Of a stretch of DNA of 64,000 nt, positions 14,522-25,900 are shown piece by piece (positions within the stretch are counted from its first letter, which is position 1; every line of letters begins with the position of its first letter). Source of the DNA: Omphalotus guepiniiformis (Eukaryota; Basidiomycota; Agaricomycetes; Agaricales; Omphalotaceae). The translations under genes were made by a program, and so were the position numbers. The notes beneath the pieces were generated by a model. That model had not been told where the DNA came from. It ran no database searches and saw only the letters and a list, made by a program, of their open reading frames with translations. The stretch is from positions 2,480,001 through 2,544,000 of the forward strand of contig JAQOOI010000064.1 in assembly GCA_028554645.1 (NCBI GenBank), in the 5' to 3' direction.

Positions 14522-15114
14522 GTTGAGTACTTGTGTAGAGTATGGGTTTAAGAATTGGACAATTATATGTAACTTAAACTTCGTCTCCAAATTCGCTCAA
14601 TCTCAAGATTTCCCACGCTCTAACCTTACTTCTTTCCGTCAACTTGAAGCAGCAGTGCTAACCCACCAAATGTACTGAATAAAGCGGCTTCTTGACCTTC
14701 TTGGTACACTTGTGAAGATTCGTGGCTGGATTACGATTTGACCTTGGTCCGAGGCTTCACTAGGACAGAATGAGGCTTGACGTCGCGACCTCACGGACGA
14801 AACTGAAGAAATTTCGAATCCTTTGAACAACTCCGACCCCATTGCAGGCTCTATCTTGACGAGTTACTCAACGAGACCGAGCCCTGCGTTCGTTGCCAGT
14901 CACAACAATGCGCTTTTTTGAGACTCAATATGATTCTTTGCAATCAACCGATCCAATAACTACAGTAACATATTAACATCCAAAATCAGAGTTGATTAGA
15001 CTTCAATTAACAGAATCTGTGGTATGCATGTGAGTGACGTTCCGACTCTCCGTCTTGAATGAAACTCACATGTATGTTTATTTTGTCATGACCAGGTCAT
15101 TGCTTGTAGCCAGC

Positions 15115-15373
15115 TCATGTGGCGCAGGTGAGGCCCCCGTTTCCGTCGACGCATGCTATGAAGAAGAGACACAATTAGTCGACAACGATGATGGTTCCAA
15201 AATGCATACTTACAACCCGAGAGTGTGTTTCCGTCGCTGTAGAACTTGCAAGAGTCCCCGTTTTTATGTTTGCAGTTGTTCGGGCATCTGCACGCGCTGT
15301 CGGCATCGGGTGCGATAGCACTGACACTGAGGGCAGTAACGAGGAGGGTAGCGAGGACAGTGAAGAATTTCAT
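15115..15373 (-). CDS. Small secreted cysteine-rich protein, copy 1, 66 aa
   Basis: Exons are 15373-15214 and 15155-15115 (160 + 41 nt). The first ~19 residues form a signal peptide (MKFFTVLATLLVTALSVSA). The mature peptide of about 47 residues has six cysteines spaced C-x-C-x3-C-x7-C-x12-C-x8-C, which suggests three disulfide bonds and an extracellular role. It starts APDADSACRCPNNC and ends VDGNGGLTCAT. It pairs with copy 6 (42180-42439) through the inverted duplication and is nearly identical to it. Function is unknown; defence peptide, effector-like or developmental roles are all possible. A TATA element lies at 15462-15467 on the minus strand. Confidence 0.85.
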
Positions 15374-15461
15374 TCTTGAAGATTTGGTTGGGTTGTGTAG
15401 TTTGAAACGGTGAGTGTTTGATTTGTGAGATGGGGACTTTAGTGTGGACGTTTGGCTAAGT

Positions 15462-15467
15462 TTTATA
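15462..15467 (-). promoter_or_regulatory. TATA box of secreted protein copy 1
   Basis: TATAAA on the minus strand, about 90 bp before the start codon. The same spacing recurs in the paralogues. Confidence 0.6.
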
Positions 15468-16042
15468 CCTTCAACAGAGCTGATATTTCCCTTGTTCAGG
15501 CCGTCGGAGCTCTAGAGAAGAAATATGTCACAATTGTCCAGCGCTGTACTGAAACGAGGTGGGTAGGTTTGTTTTCGCGAAACTGACAGTCTACATCACT
15601 CCACGGTTTCTCTATCTATTGGGTCTCGTTTCACAACACCGCCAACAAGCACGGTTGGAAAACACACATTACATTCGTGCGCCAGACAACTGGCATCTAA
15701 TGTGTGTAAAATTCTACTACCAAGTCCTAACTTATTCTAACAGCGCCATGGATCTATTCATAGACTATTCGAATCAGGGTGTTACAACAACAATGCACCC
15801 CCTCGTTTCGAATTCTATTGCATGTCAACAACTCACTTTGTCGTTGTCAGATTTCCCTTTCTTTTCGCTGTAACTGCTAGACAACCATCGTGCCGGCGCA
15901 GTGTAATGTTAATGGTGAGTATTCACTTACTCTCGTTAGCGAAATACGACATAACCTCTTCCAAGATTAGTACCATTCTGATTACGGTGCAGTGTCCACA
16001 GCCAACGCTGGCAGGTGAATTCCCATTCTATGCATCGAGAGT

Positions 16043-16172
16043 CAGGTTCAGTACTTGTTAGCATGTTATCTTTTACTCCACTGCTTCAGCGCTCCGTTGA
16101 ATACAAAGCGGCGGTTGGAGTCCTTAGTAGAGGCAGAGACAGCAATCCTACCCCCCTCAAAGAGCGCACAGA
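16043..16172 (+). repeat. Non-inverted core segment, left copy
   Basis: This segment contains GCTTCAGCGCTCCGTTGAAT followed by ACAAAGCGGCGGTTG. It matches 41354-41516 in the same orientation, although the sequences on both sides match in inverted orientation. Both copies lie near the middle of their blocks, between the two divergent secreted-protein genes. Confidence 0.8.
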
Positions 16173-16510
16173 ACATCTACATCAAGGGTCTTACTTGCTC
16201 GTAGAACCCCCTGCCGATCTATGTACTGGCTCTGGCTCTGGCCTATGTTCCGCGCCCGAACTTCTCTCGAAACGTGATAACGATCAGAGTGAGTGTCGCC
16301 CTTGATTCAAGTGTATGATGATGATGATAATTAATTTCAACCATTGAAGTAGGAAAGATGAGGAATTGAATACATTTGCGTTGCCTGAAGGGCGGGTTTC
16401 GATCTACAGTGCATTCAACATTTGCAGAAATACAATATTTCAAAAGGGGCTGTAAGATCCTCTGATTAACGACTGAGGCTGAACAGCCTTACCGGTGGCT
16501 CCAGCTAGAA

Positions 16511-16665
16511 TGAAACGCGGCGTCTATTGTAGTGAATACTGGAGAGGTTACGAGAGTGCGGGTAAGTATTTTGATGTGTTATTTGGAGAGTCTCTTCGCT
16601 TTCGCTTTGACAGGACCCCACTGCTGGCAATTACTGGGCTGTGCCGGTGTGAAGCTAAGAGTTGA
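16511..16665 (+). other. Conserved intergenic element with intron-like signals, left copy
   Basis: ATGAAACGCGGCGTCTATTG begins a short open stretch (MKRGVYCSEYWRGYESAG). A GTAAGT site and a TTTGACAG site follow about 50 nt apart. The counterpart at about 40893-41063 on the other strand keeps both splice-like sites and most codons, but the frame after the putative intron is not conserved. It may be an upstream exon of the neighbouring secreted-protein gene, a non-coding transcript or a gene relic. Confidence 0.35.
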
Positions 16666-16814
16666 ACGTTGAGCGCTGAGCTTTGATGGTTTCAGCCCAT
16701 GATTTCCAGAGCAGTCAATCAATTCAAGTAGCCAGCGAGGGCATGAGCTACGCCTGAGGCCAATATGAAGTCCAAGAATTATTCACAGGTGTCAAAGCAT
16801 GGCCTCCATTGTCA

Positions 16815-16820
16815 TATAAA
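16815..16820 (+). promoter_or_regulatory. TATA box of secreted protein copy 2
   Basis: TATAAA 96 bp upstream of the start codon at 16911. The surrounding sequence is conserved in copy 5. Confidence 0.65.
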
Positions 16821-16910
16821 AGCCGAAGGTGATGCTCCTTCTCCATATCACAACTCAAAAACCAGCATTCCAAGCATCTTCAGCTTCACACTCTACTACT
16901 ATCTCATACA

Positions 16911-17165
16911 ATGAAGTTCTTCACTCTTGTCGCTACCCTCCTCGTTGCTGCCCTCGGTGTCAGTGCCATCGCACCTGACGCTGACAGCGCATGCAGATGC
17001 CCGAACAACTGCAAACATAAGAACGGGGACTCTTGCAAGTTCTACAGCAACGGGAACACACTCTCGGGTTGTAAGTATGCACTCTTAGACCACCGTCGCT
17101 GTCGACTGATTATGTCTCTTATAGCATGTGTTGATGGAAATGGCGGCCTGACCTGCGCCACGTAA
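16911..17165 (+). CDS. Small secreted cysteine-rich protein, copy 2, 66 aa
   Basis: Exons are 16911-17070 and 17125-17165, with a GTAAGT donor and a TATAG acceptor; the splice joins GGT T|CA. The signal peptide reads MKFFTLVATLLVAALGVSA, and six cysteines in the family spacing follow. The stop TAA is followed by about 40 nt of untranslated exon ending GGATCGAT. A further GT...TTGCAG intron (about 17210-17269) then lies in the 3' UTR. The gene is divergent from copy 1 (about 1.5 kb apart), and its duplicate partner is copy 5 (40414-40668). Function is unknown. Confidence 0.87.
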   Translation: MKFFTLVATLLVAALGVSAIAPDADSACRCPNNCKHKNGDSCKFYSNGNTLSGCKYALLDHRRCRLIMSLIACVDGNGGLTCAT

Positions 17166-18007
17166 ACTTCGGGACTACCGAGCCTGGGTCGTATCGGCTG
17201 GATCGATGTAAGTATTCTCGGAACACTCTACTCCTTCCCTTGAATGGACTCTGATTTTGGTTTTGCAGACGGCTACGGTTTCTCGTAGCAGCACACTGGT
17301 AGTGGCCTGAATTTCTTGAACACATTGCATTAATGATTACTTTTACATACATACATAATTGCTTCAAAATTGAAACATAACACATTGATATACTCAATTT
17401 GATCATTGTTATACATGCTCAAAGCTGGTGCCGAGTTTTCAACTTGTCGTGAACCTGAGAGAATTTTGGGTGCGCCACGATCCCGGCCCGAAATGTCCGG
17501 TTACCGGTGGAACTTCCTTCCTCTGTCCTTCCTCAAAGGCCTCAACAGCCATAACATTCGTATCCGTGTCCGTGTCAATGGGAAACTTTGTTAGTTGGTG
17601 AGGAATCAGATGCACTACAAATGGTAACACTTAGGCACTAGTACGTGCTTTATTCTTTGTCACCGAAAAGAGAAAGAAACTAACCTTGCAGAATCTGAAA
17701 GAAACAAAGGCGACAGCAAACCGAAGACACGAGTTCAACAGAACAAAGAGAATAAGAAAAACCGAACCCTATAAGTAGCGTACAAGTTCGAAATCGTTCG
17801 TTGCCTCTCGCCATCACTCCTACATCTTCCCTCCACATCATCCATGTAGTCCGCCACGATGAGCACGACTATCCTGACGGCCCCGGATCAGTCTCCGTCA
17901 TTACTCCATCTATCCTTTGCCACTGTACGATACCTACCTCGAGAAGGCTCCCTCAAAGGAATGGCTTTCGCTCGAGTACTTGGCACTGCGGGTAGTACAA
18001 GACCAGG

Positions 18008-18055
18008 CCAGAGGATGCCCCCTTCCATCGCATCGATGTCGAATGTCGGGTGGAA
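18008..18055 (-). repeat. Degenerate coding-like repeat, unit A
   Basis: Sixteen codons on the minus strand read FHPTFDIDAMEGGILW. They match unit B at 18736-18783 at 10 of 16 residues. Flanking similarity extends to roughly 120 bp, which suggests two decayed copies of one coding unit. Confidence 0.5.
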
Positions 18056-18558
18056 GATCAATGGAGGAGATGGGGAGAGGCCAGGGAGAGATGGAGCGGG
18101 AGTAGGAGGGAGGTCAAATGAAACGTCGTCTCCGTACGTTCATTTTGCAGAACGAAGCGTGCAGGCGGCGGGCCATTTCTATGCTCTACTACGCTGGAGG
18201 GAGAGAGTACTTTTATAGATGTGCCAAGCAGATCACTCGTCTATGTACGTTGAGCGTTTCTTTGCGTGTTGACTGTGCTGATGGAGGTCTAGGTGTTTCG
18301 ACGAACTATATAGTGCTCACCATCGACCCAAGGAAAACAGTACATGGATGCAGAGAGGGGTGCGGGTGGAGAAATGGGTGAAACATCGTCCGTGTCGTCT
18401 TCATTGATTGCAGCGTCCGAGACGATACAAGCTTGCCTGCAGCTGCCTAGAAAAACGGGTCCTCCGTCAAGTACGCTATTCTTTCCTCACGACGCGGCGC
18501 TTTGGGAGCATCCCGCAAGGTTTGGGAAGTCTTCGCCTTTCTAATAAATCTGGCGGTC

Positions 18559-18723
18559 GAGTGCTTCCGTGGAGCTCACCTGTTCATGCTCTAATACATG
18601 TACAGGTAAGCTCCAACGGATGCACTCAACTGTCAAATTCATCAAAGAGCGAAGGGAAGGATTGGACGGAGAAGCTTTATCTCCGTCCAGTCCTTCCCTT
18701 CGCCTTTTTGATGAGTCTGACAG
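18559..18723. repeat. Two adjacent long imperfect inverted repeats
   Basis: The first has arms 18559-18583 and 18602-18627 (ACCTGT...ACAGGT at the tip) around an 18-nt loop. The second has arms 18630-18671 and 18681-18723 around a 9-nt loop, with a 23-bp inner stem carrying one mismatch (GCGAAGGGAAGG... against ...CCTTCCCTTCGC) and a looser outer stem. Either could fold as RNA, or they could be the remains of a foldback or MITE-type element. Confidence 0.8.
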
Positions 18724-18735
18724 TGTCGAGATAGA

Positions 18736-18783
18736 CCAGAAAATGCTCCCTTCCACTGTATCAATGTCGGACGTCAGGTGAAA
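18736..18783 (-). repeat. Degenerate coding-like repeat, unit B
   Basis: Sixteen minus-strand codons read FHLTSDIDTVEGSIFW, the partner of unit A. This unit lies right next to the outer arm of the larger hairpin. Confidence 0.5.
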
Positions 18784-19186
18784 GGTGGATGACACCGATG
18801 GAGAGGTCGGAGGGAGAAGAAGCGGTAGTGGGAGGAGGGACAGGCAAAACTTTGTCCTCACTGGATTGCCCCACACGGGTTGACACGATGATCGTGGTGG
18901 AAAGGTGATTGCGGAGGACCGTCACTTTCTTTCTCCACCACGGTCACGAAGGGAGTCAAACTCATCAGGAGTGGCAGGCGGCGCGGTGTCGAATCTTCGA
19001 CCACCTTCGCGACCTGCGTTCGGTTTCTTTCCATACGCGCAATGACCTGCGCCCTTAGCCTATGAATCTCCTGGACAGAAGTGTAGCTTGTTTGCATAGT
19101 ATAGGTGTCTCATTATGTTCCCCTAGATATATTGTACATGAATATGCAACGCAAGCCTAAGAAAGGCAGCCTTCCACTGAAAAGTG

Positions 19187-21734
19187 CTATAACGCGTCAA
19201 AGTTAATGTGGTGTGACGCTCTCCTACGCTCCAACTCGTCTTCTCTCTGAAAAATGTGTCAGCCATGAGTTTATCCTCCGACCCAGAAAAGAGCAGCAAA
19301 CCTTTTCGTTTAAATGCAGCACCAGCACGATAATCGCTAACAAGATCGTACCCGCCACGACGGTGACAGTGACCCAAGGAATCCATTCACCAGGCCTCAA
19401 AAACAACTCCCGTTTCCACGCCTCGCCTTCATTCGCTGAAGGTAAGATAACTACCTTCGAGTTTGGTATGACACCTTCAAGGTTGATGTAGTGTTCCTTG
19501 ATGTGCATTGTGGATCCTACAAAGAGGTTCTCGATGTAGTTGTTCGTACGACCGAGGCCAAAGAAGGAATAGGGGGACTGCATAGAGTGGTAGGATGTTT
19601 GAGGGAGTTGACCGACTACAGGAATACATGTAAGCAGGAGTTGAACAAATGAACACAAGTGGTAGGTGACTCACCTTGAGCGGCGGAACGACGACCCGAA
19701 GTGTCCAGCACGGTGTACTTGTAAGAAGCTCCAGAGTAGCTCACCCCAAATGGCTTTATGACGACGGGTATCGTGAGTGATGGAGTACGAACCACGAAAC
19801 AGATACTCACATGATACCTTTGTTTTCCATCAGCCGAATAGCACCAGCCATTATTACACGCTCCGTTTAGCACGATAGCTTTCAGGAAGAACGCATCATA
19901 GTAAAAGTTGTTCTGAACAAAGATGATATTCCCTTCTCCACTTGCACCAGTTCTTTGAACCATCAAGTCGAGTGTTCCCTGAAACACGTCAGTGTAAACC
20001 GCGCAAGAGAAATACAGAAACCACATACATCCTCATCCATATCCATGAATGAAACACCCCGAGCGTCCTTGACCGCTTCAAGTGACTGCACGCCCTTCGT
20101 AGCAACCTTCCATCCTCGTCGTCCGTTACCATTCTTATCACACCCGGCCACATCATGCCCACACGGCACAGAATAAATCAATTTGGGCACCTGCCCCTGC
20201 GACGACGACGTAACAAGCAACATATCCGGAAACCCATCCAAATTCGCATCACCAAGCTTCAGAGCCAGCGGTATTGCAGGTGTGAATGTTGTGTCCTGAA
20301 CCAGCAAAGACAAAGCGGGAGATCCAGGGAGGAAGGATGATAGCGGTATCCGCACGAATGCGTCATTGTTCCCGCTGAGATCGTAGTGGAAGTTCGGGTC
20401 GGCTATGCAGAGGTTCTCTGGTGATCGACAAGTACGAGCGCCTTTGTTTATTGATTCTGCTGTGGTGCAGAGGGGAAGTTGCTGGTTGTAGGCGATGTTG
20501 ATATAGCAATCTGTGCCCACACCTGTAGAACTGGAGACACTGCGGCAAGTCGGAAATACCATGTCAATAGTGCCATCGCGGTCTTTATACAGAGTAAGCT
20601 AGAACGAAAGAGACAGCAAATACCGTACTTTACCCACCGACATCAGCAAATGATATTGATTGGAGCCCCGTTGGTAAATTTGCTTCTTGAGCAAGGGTAA
20701 AGCCCTTATCCTTGTTATTGACCCAGATCTGGAAGTATTTGGCACCATTTCCATCATCGCACACAAGGAATACATCTAACTACAATCAGTCAAGGCTCTC
20801 CATGCGTCGAATTTGTACGATACATCTGCTAAGCAGTCTCCATTCAAATCCACTACGGCGTTACTATGAGGGTTGGATAGTGTGCATTGTGCACCGTTAA
20901 ACGGAGGCGATGTTCTGTATCCATCTGTCAGCAAACGAAGTATGTCGTTGGTAGACTCGTCTTACAATTGAAATAAAGGCGAGTCGGTCTCAGAAGCGTT
21001 CCATACGTTCTGCCATGCTTGGAATGAAGAGCGCGGACTATGTTGGGAGGATGGGGTCATTCCCAGAAGATCAATCTTCATGTCGCCGTCTAAATCGAGG
21101 GGTATAGGCTGGGAGAGGGAGGAAGAGGGTATCGAGAAGACATTATTGACGTCAAATCGAATGTCAAAGAGATGGCCATTCCGCGAAAGTCCCAAAATCG
21201 CTCACCAAATCCACTCCCTGGAAGAGCAGGATACACCGAGAGGTCAAGGGTTCCCGATGAATGACTCCGACTCATCACTAGCAAATCAAGTTTCCCAGAA
21301 TGTGTAAAATCTCCTGGAACGACATTGTAGACATCTCCAGAATGCCGAAAGGTCATTGATTTTTTGAAGTAAAATGCCTCTGTGGTGAGGTAAGACACTT
21401 GAAGTAACTGGCAACCATTCAGCGTGCGCACCATGATTCCAGAGGTATACCGTCAGAGTTCGACGGTCGTCGTCCAGCATGAGCACGTCTAGACTATAGC
21501 TTTTTGTTAGACTTTAGAGGTTTTGAATTCCTAAGAAGATACGGACAATTGATCGCCATTGAAGTCTCCGAATGCAATGGCCCTGTCGGAGTCTGTCAAT
21601 CCCATCGAACCTGCTTCCACCAACGAGTTCCCAGAAAATCTCTTTGGAGCAAACGGCCATATAGCATGTACAGCAGAAGAGAAAGATAGAATACAGAGAG
21701 AAATTGCGACTTTACATCGTCGGCAATACATCAT
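19187..21734 (-). CDS. FG-GAP/integrin-alpha-like membrane protein, TIP/ITFG1 (LINKIN) homologue, 672 aa
   Basis: Eleven exons close in phase at 2019 nt: 21734-21547, 21493-21432, 21379-21206, 21152-20966, 20914-20824, 20779-20638, 20582-20029, 19978-19811, 19753-19675, 19615-19302 and 19246-19187. An N-terminal signal peptide (ISLCILSFSSAVHA) is followed by beta-propeller blades carrying FG-GAP calcium-loop motifs: DFNGDQFLDVL, DLDGDMKIDLLG, DLNGDCLADLDVFLV, DVDRDGTIDMVFP, DANLDGFPDMLL and DMDEDGTLDLMV. One membrane span near the C terminus (WVTVTVVAGTILLAIIVLVL) precedes a short basic-acidic tail. This is the layout of ITFG1/TIP, an adhesion-linked surface protein in animals; its fungal role is unknown. 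Exon 3 to exon 4 requires removal of a 53-nt piece that ends in TG, not AG. Confidence 0.88.
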
Positions 21735-22973
21735 AAACGGTTGGACGAAAGTATGAATGTGGTAAAACAGAAGGCTTTGCCAAACACACTCACTGTTTTG
21801 GTCTCTTATGCTCTCATTTACCTAGCTTGGACTGTGTCTCTTGACGTCTTTCTTGAGATTTGTGGACCTAGGTTCAATGATAGTATTGGAACTAACTGAC
21901 GCAGGCGTTCTTCGCCGTTCCTCTAAAACGCGTTGAAGATGCTATGCTTGAGATGGGTAGACCAATCAGTGTCGAAAGTATACGTAGTGAGCATCTGATG
22001 CTTTATCGTAATTGAAGTTGACGTTCAAAAGTCAGTGAATTCTATTTATTCAGGTCAAAATGTGTTTCTCGACGCAGTCAGATTGCCGCTGCTGAAAATA
22101 CACCTGATTTCCGATGGCAATTGCTTCGGCCGCGGTTAAAAACCCACCGACTGAGTTGCGTACACAAGGGTAAAACCCAAGGGCAGGACTAAACACAACC
22201 ACCCTGGTCGGTAAACGCAGGGTATACCTCTGTCATGGCTTCCAATCCCTCCGCTGGTTGCGTCTCTGGGTCACGCTGGCAGCTCCAGACATGGATATCT
22301 CAGTCTGGAAATCCGCCTAACGATTCGAATCTATTTTTACCTTCCAGCAAGCTCGCCAGAGCACTGCCAGAGCTCCTCTGAGGCTCACGGGTCATGAGCG
22401 TTTATCAGATCTCGCTTCTCAGTCATGAAGCTGAAGCGTAACAAGCTCTAGATTCAATGGACTCAACAGCAACTGAGTTCTTCGCTTTTATTGAGTCTTA
22501 ACTATCCCAGTGTAGTGAGCTTAATTTGTCTCTTTACTATAACGCATTGAAATCATGTTCTCTTGCGCCCTCCCCCAGAACCTAAAACCTCGTTGAAGCA
22601 GCCCACATTCTGTCTCTAGGACCGACTAGGACCACACCACATGATTGTGAATATGATAATCCCCCACTCTCGTTATCTTCTATCTGTTACAAGATTGAAG
22701 AGACAGCTGTATCCTCTTCCGCGACACGTGTGAAATACAGTACGAACTTTTTTTTTTCTGAGGGTTTTTGGCCGTTCGCTGGCGTCTGCCCCCCTCAGGC
22801 CAGCCAATCATGACACGCAGGTTGTTTCAAAATCTGTGACAGTTTTTATTCCATTACATTCGGAATGCGGAAATCTTCACCAGTACTGGGTGACTTAAAG
22901 CTTCGCTCCTCTCTCCCAACCTTATTTCCTTCGTGGCTTCTTGCTCTTGCTCTTGCTTTTCTTTTGTCCAACT
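21735..22973. other. Divergent intergenic region, TIP-like gene / cation ATPase
   Basis: The two genes start in opposite directions 1239 bp apart. I see no coding sequence. A nine- to ten-T run at about 22747-22757 and pyrimidine-rich DNA just before 22974 are the only visible features and fit a promoter plus 5' UTR of the ATPase. Confidence 0.45.
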
Positions 22974-25900
22974 ATGGAGGATGCCATGTCTGAAAACTCC
23001 ACGCCTGTCTTGGATGTCCCTGAAAAAGACGAACCTGAGGACGTCGCCATCCGGGGGGTCGCTTTCGGTGATGATGCCAATCATCACGAAGAGAGGCCTC
23101 ATGTTCGCCCCAAAGGTGTGGACATGAGGAGAACGATGACACAAGAGGACAAAGAGCTTGCTGCCGCTGGCTACGAGCATCTCGAGGAGAAGAAGACGCA
23201 GCAGAGCCAAACGGACACAGATCCCGGTCATGTCGACATCTACGAGCATACGCTGCCTTTTGCTACTCTTGGCGAAACACTGAAGACCTCCATTGATGTC
23301 AAGGACGCTGCTCACTCGCTGGGCCTTAGTGCTGAAGAAGCCAAGGAACGTCTGCGCATAAATGGTCCCAATGTTCTCACTCCTCCTAAGAAGAAATCTG
23401 CTCTTAGAAAGGTAAGATTTGTCGATGTATATCCAAGCAATTATTGAAGACGTTTCGCTGCTATTTAGTACTTCGATCGACTCATGACTATGTTCAACAT
23501 CCTTCTAATCGTCGCCGGTGTCTTGGAATATGTCTTGCTCGGCATTGATTTCAAGGTTTTTGACTCTCAATCTTCTCTTGATCGTGATCGCCGTACTCAC
23601 GTTCATTTCCCCCCAGGATAACTTCCAGAACACGTACCTAGGGGGGATCTTGATCGCAGTAGCCTTTCTCAACGCGTTCATTGACTGGTACCAGGTTCAA
23701 AAGTCCGAAGCAATTCTAGCGTCTTTCCTTGCTATGATTCCTCCTTCATGTCGTGTTGTTCGTGATGGAACTATAGCGACAATTCCTGCAGCTGAGCTCG
23801 TCATTGGGGACGTCGTCCTCATGGTATATATACTTCTGCCGTCTACGTCGCCAAACACTGCTGAGCTTATTTCTGTAGCGCGTTGGAGACAAGACGCCTG
23901 CGGACCTAGTCATTTTTTCGGCTATTGATCTCAAGGTCGATAATAGCAGTCTTACGGGAGAATCTGAACCCCAGGAGCGGCGACCCCTTCCCAATGGCTC
24001 TACAAGCCGACCTGTGGAAGCGGAGAATCTGGTATGTGCTTTTTCGACAGGCTAAAATACATTGCTCATGAGTGATCAGACATTCAATTCTACAATGGTT
24101 GTCAATGGTGAAGGATGGGGAGGTGAGCACTGACCGTCAGCGATGCTGTTGCTGTTGTTTAATACGTACCACAGTTGTGGTTAGGACAGGAGACCATACG
24201 CTTATCGGTGAATTATCAAGCCTCCCTAGCCTTGACTAGAGCACTAATCCACTCTTTAGGTCAAGTTGCTAGACTCACATCTGGGGAGGAAGGCAATGAG
24301 GCTCCTCTTGCGATTGAAATGTATGTCTTTCCCGCCTTGTAGTTCAACCGTTATTTATCCTCGTGTAGTGCGCGTTTTGTCATTCAAGTGTCATGTATTG
24401 CCGTTGTGTTTGCCGTTGTGTTTTTCGTTGTCGGTATCACTACGGCATACAAAGGAAAGGCTGCGCAAACGGTGACATTTGCTGTTTCTATCCTAGTTGC
24501 ATTTGTACCCGAGGGTCTTCCTTCGGTGGTCACTCTGCTGCTATCCATTGCCGCGAAACGGATGGCGCACCAAAATGTCCTCGTAAAGGATTTGCAAGGT
24601 GTGGAAACACTAGGTGCGTTAATCATATTAAATTTATACTGGATTCTCATGTCACATCTTTTGCAGGCTCTGTAATCAATATATCTCCTTCTAATAATGT
24701 GCAGCAAGTACTGATAGACGAATTGACAGCTTACCCTTCTTGCAACGGACAAAACTGGTACTTTGACTCGGAACCAAATGACGGTGGGTTCCCTAATAAC
24801 TCTAGAGAACTAATAACACTCATTCTATCGTCGCTTTCTCAGGTCACGAACATGTGGAATGGATCTCAGATGTTCTCAGCGTTTCAGGTATGGCTCTTTC
24901 AATGAGAATGCGAGGACCGAGCTTACAAGCAGCCTAGTCGAACAACGACGATCAGACCACGTCTCAATTTTCCATGGACGCCCCAGGCATGAAGGAAATG
25001 GTTGATATCGTAGCACTCAACTCCCGCGTTAAGTTTGACAAGACAGACGTGCCGTTTGATCAACGAGCGATTCTTGGTGATGCGACAGAAACTGGTCTGA
25101 CGCGCTTCGCTGGACGGTGTCTAAGCACCGATTATGATGCTCACATGAAGAGGTTTCCCAAGGTCTTCGAAGGTGCTTTTTGAGGACTTCTCGTCGGTTA
25201 CTTTGTCACTTATGTCCGATATCACTAGTGCCGTTCAACTCTACCAATAAATGGGCTTTGGTCATCGTAAGTTTATACTTCCTGGCTCTCGATATATTTC
25301 ATTGACGATTTTGCCGCAGCTTGAAAAACCGCATCAAGCTGGTATCCTGACATCATACATCAAGGGAGCGCCCGAACGAGTTCTCGCTAAATGCTCGACC
25401 TACTTGAAAGATGGGGTTCCGACGCTCATTACTGATGATTTTAGAAATGAATACGAGGAAGCCTACAACGTCAGTTGATGCCTTTACTGCCATTCTTTGA
25501 AACTGACATATCAAATGTCTCCTCAGTATATGGCTTCCAGAGGTCATCGAGTCATCGCTTGCGCTCAAGCGTTACTTCCTGGGAATCAATACTCCATCGA
25601 CTTCCCCTTTTCTCGAACTGATACCAACTACCCCAGTTCCGATTACTGCTTTGTCGGCTTGGTATCTTTAGAAGATCCTCCAAAGCATGGTGTTCGTGAA
25701 GCAATTGGTACTCTTCGACTTGCTGGCATTAAAGTCATGATGGTGACAGGCAAGTCCCGTTCACCTGATACGTTAGCTTCTTCTCATGTTTGTTCTGTGA
25801 CAGGCGACCACCCTAAAACTGCAGAAGCCATTGCGCGGAAAATTAACTTGATGTTGAGTGATACAAGAGAGACGCTCGCTGCGAAGACTGGACGCTCTTT

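Larger units (their letters stand above)
14860..17415. repeat. Left copy of a ~2.5-kb inverted segmental duplication
   Basis: Read on the opposite strand, this block matches 40190-42710 over nearly its whole length, including intergenic DNA and UTRs as well as the two divergent secreted-protein genes. Paired landmarks are: 15115-15373 (-) with 42180-42439 (+); 16911-17165 (+) with 40414-40668 (-); GCCGGCGCAGTGT near 15892 with its complement near 41652; and CGAAACGTGATAACGATCAG near 16268 with its complement near 41286. The outer limits are approximate because similarity fades gradually. Confidence 0.85.
17166..19186. other. Repeat-rich interval between copy 2 and the TIP-like gene
   Basis: No complete gene is supported. 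It holds two adjacent hairpins (18559-18723) and two degenerate copies of a ~120-bp unit (about 18000-18130 and 18730-18860). A minus frame at 18858-19097 starts with ATG about 90 bp after the TIP-like stop codon (MQTSYTSVQEIHRLRAQV...). It could be the first exon of an unrecognised gene running left into the repeats, but I cannot confirm it. Confidence 0.45.

Noticed and set aside
17406..18734. Plus-strand frames at 17859-18218 and 18408-18734 as genes
   Set aside because: They run through the hairpins and degenerate repeats with no domain or consistent exon chain; the minus strand shows the codon-level similarity instead.
21090..21205. Using the CCCAG at about 21108 as acceptor for the odd TIP-like intron
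   Set aside because: It leaves the wrong frame and removes a conserved propeller strand, then runs into a stop.
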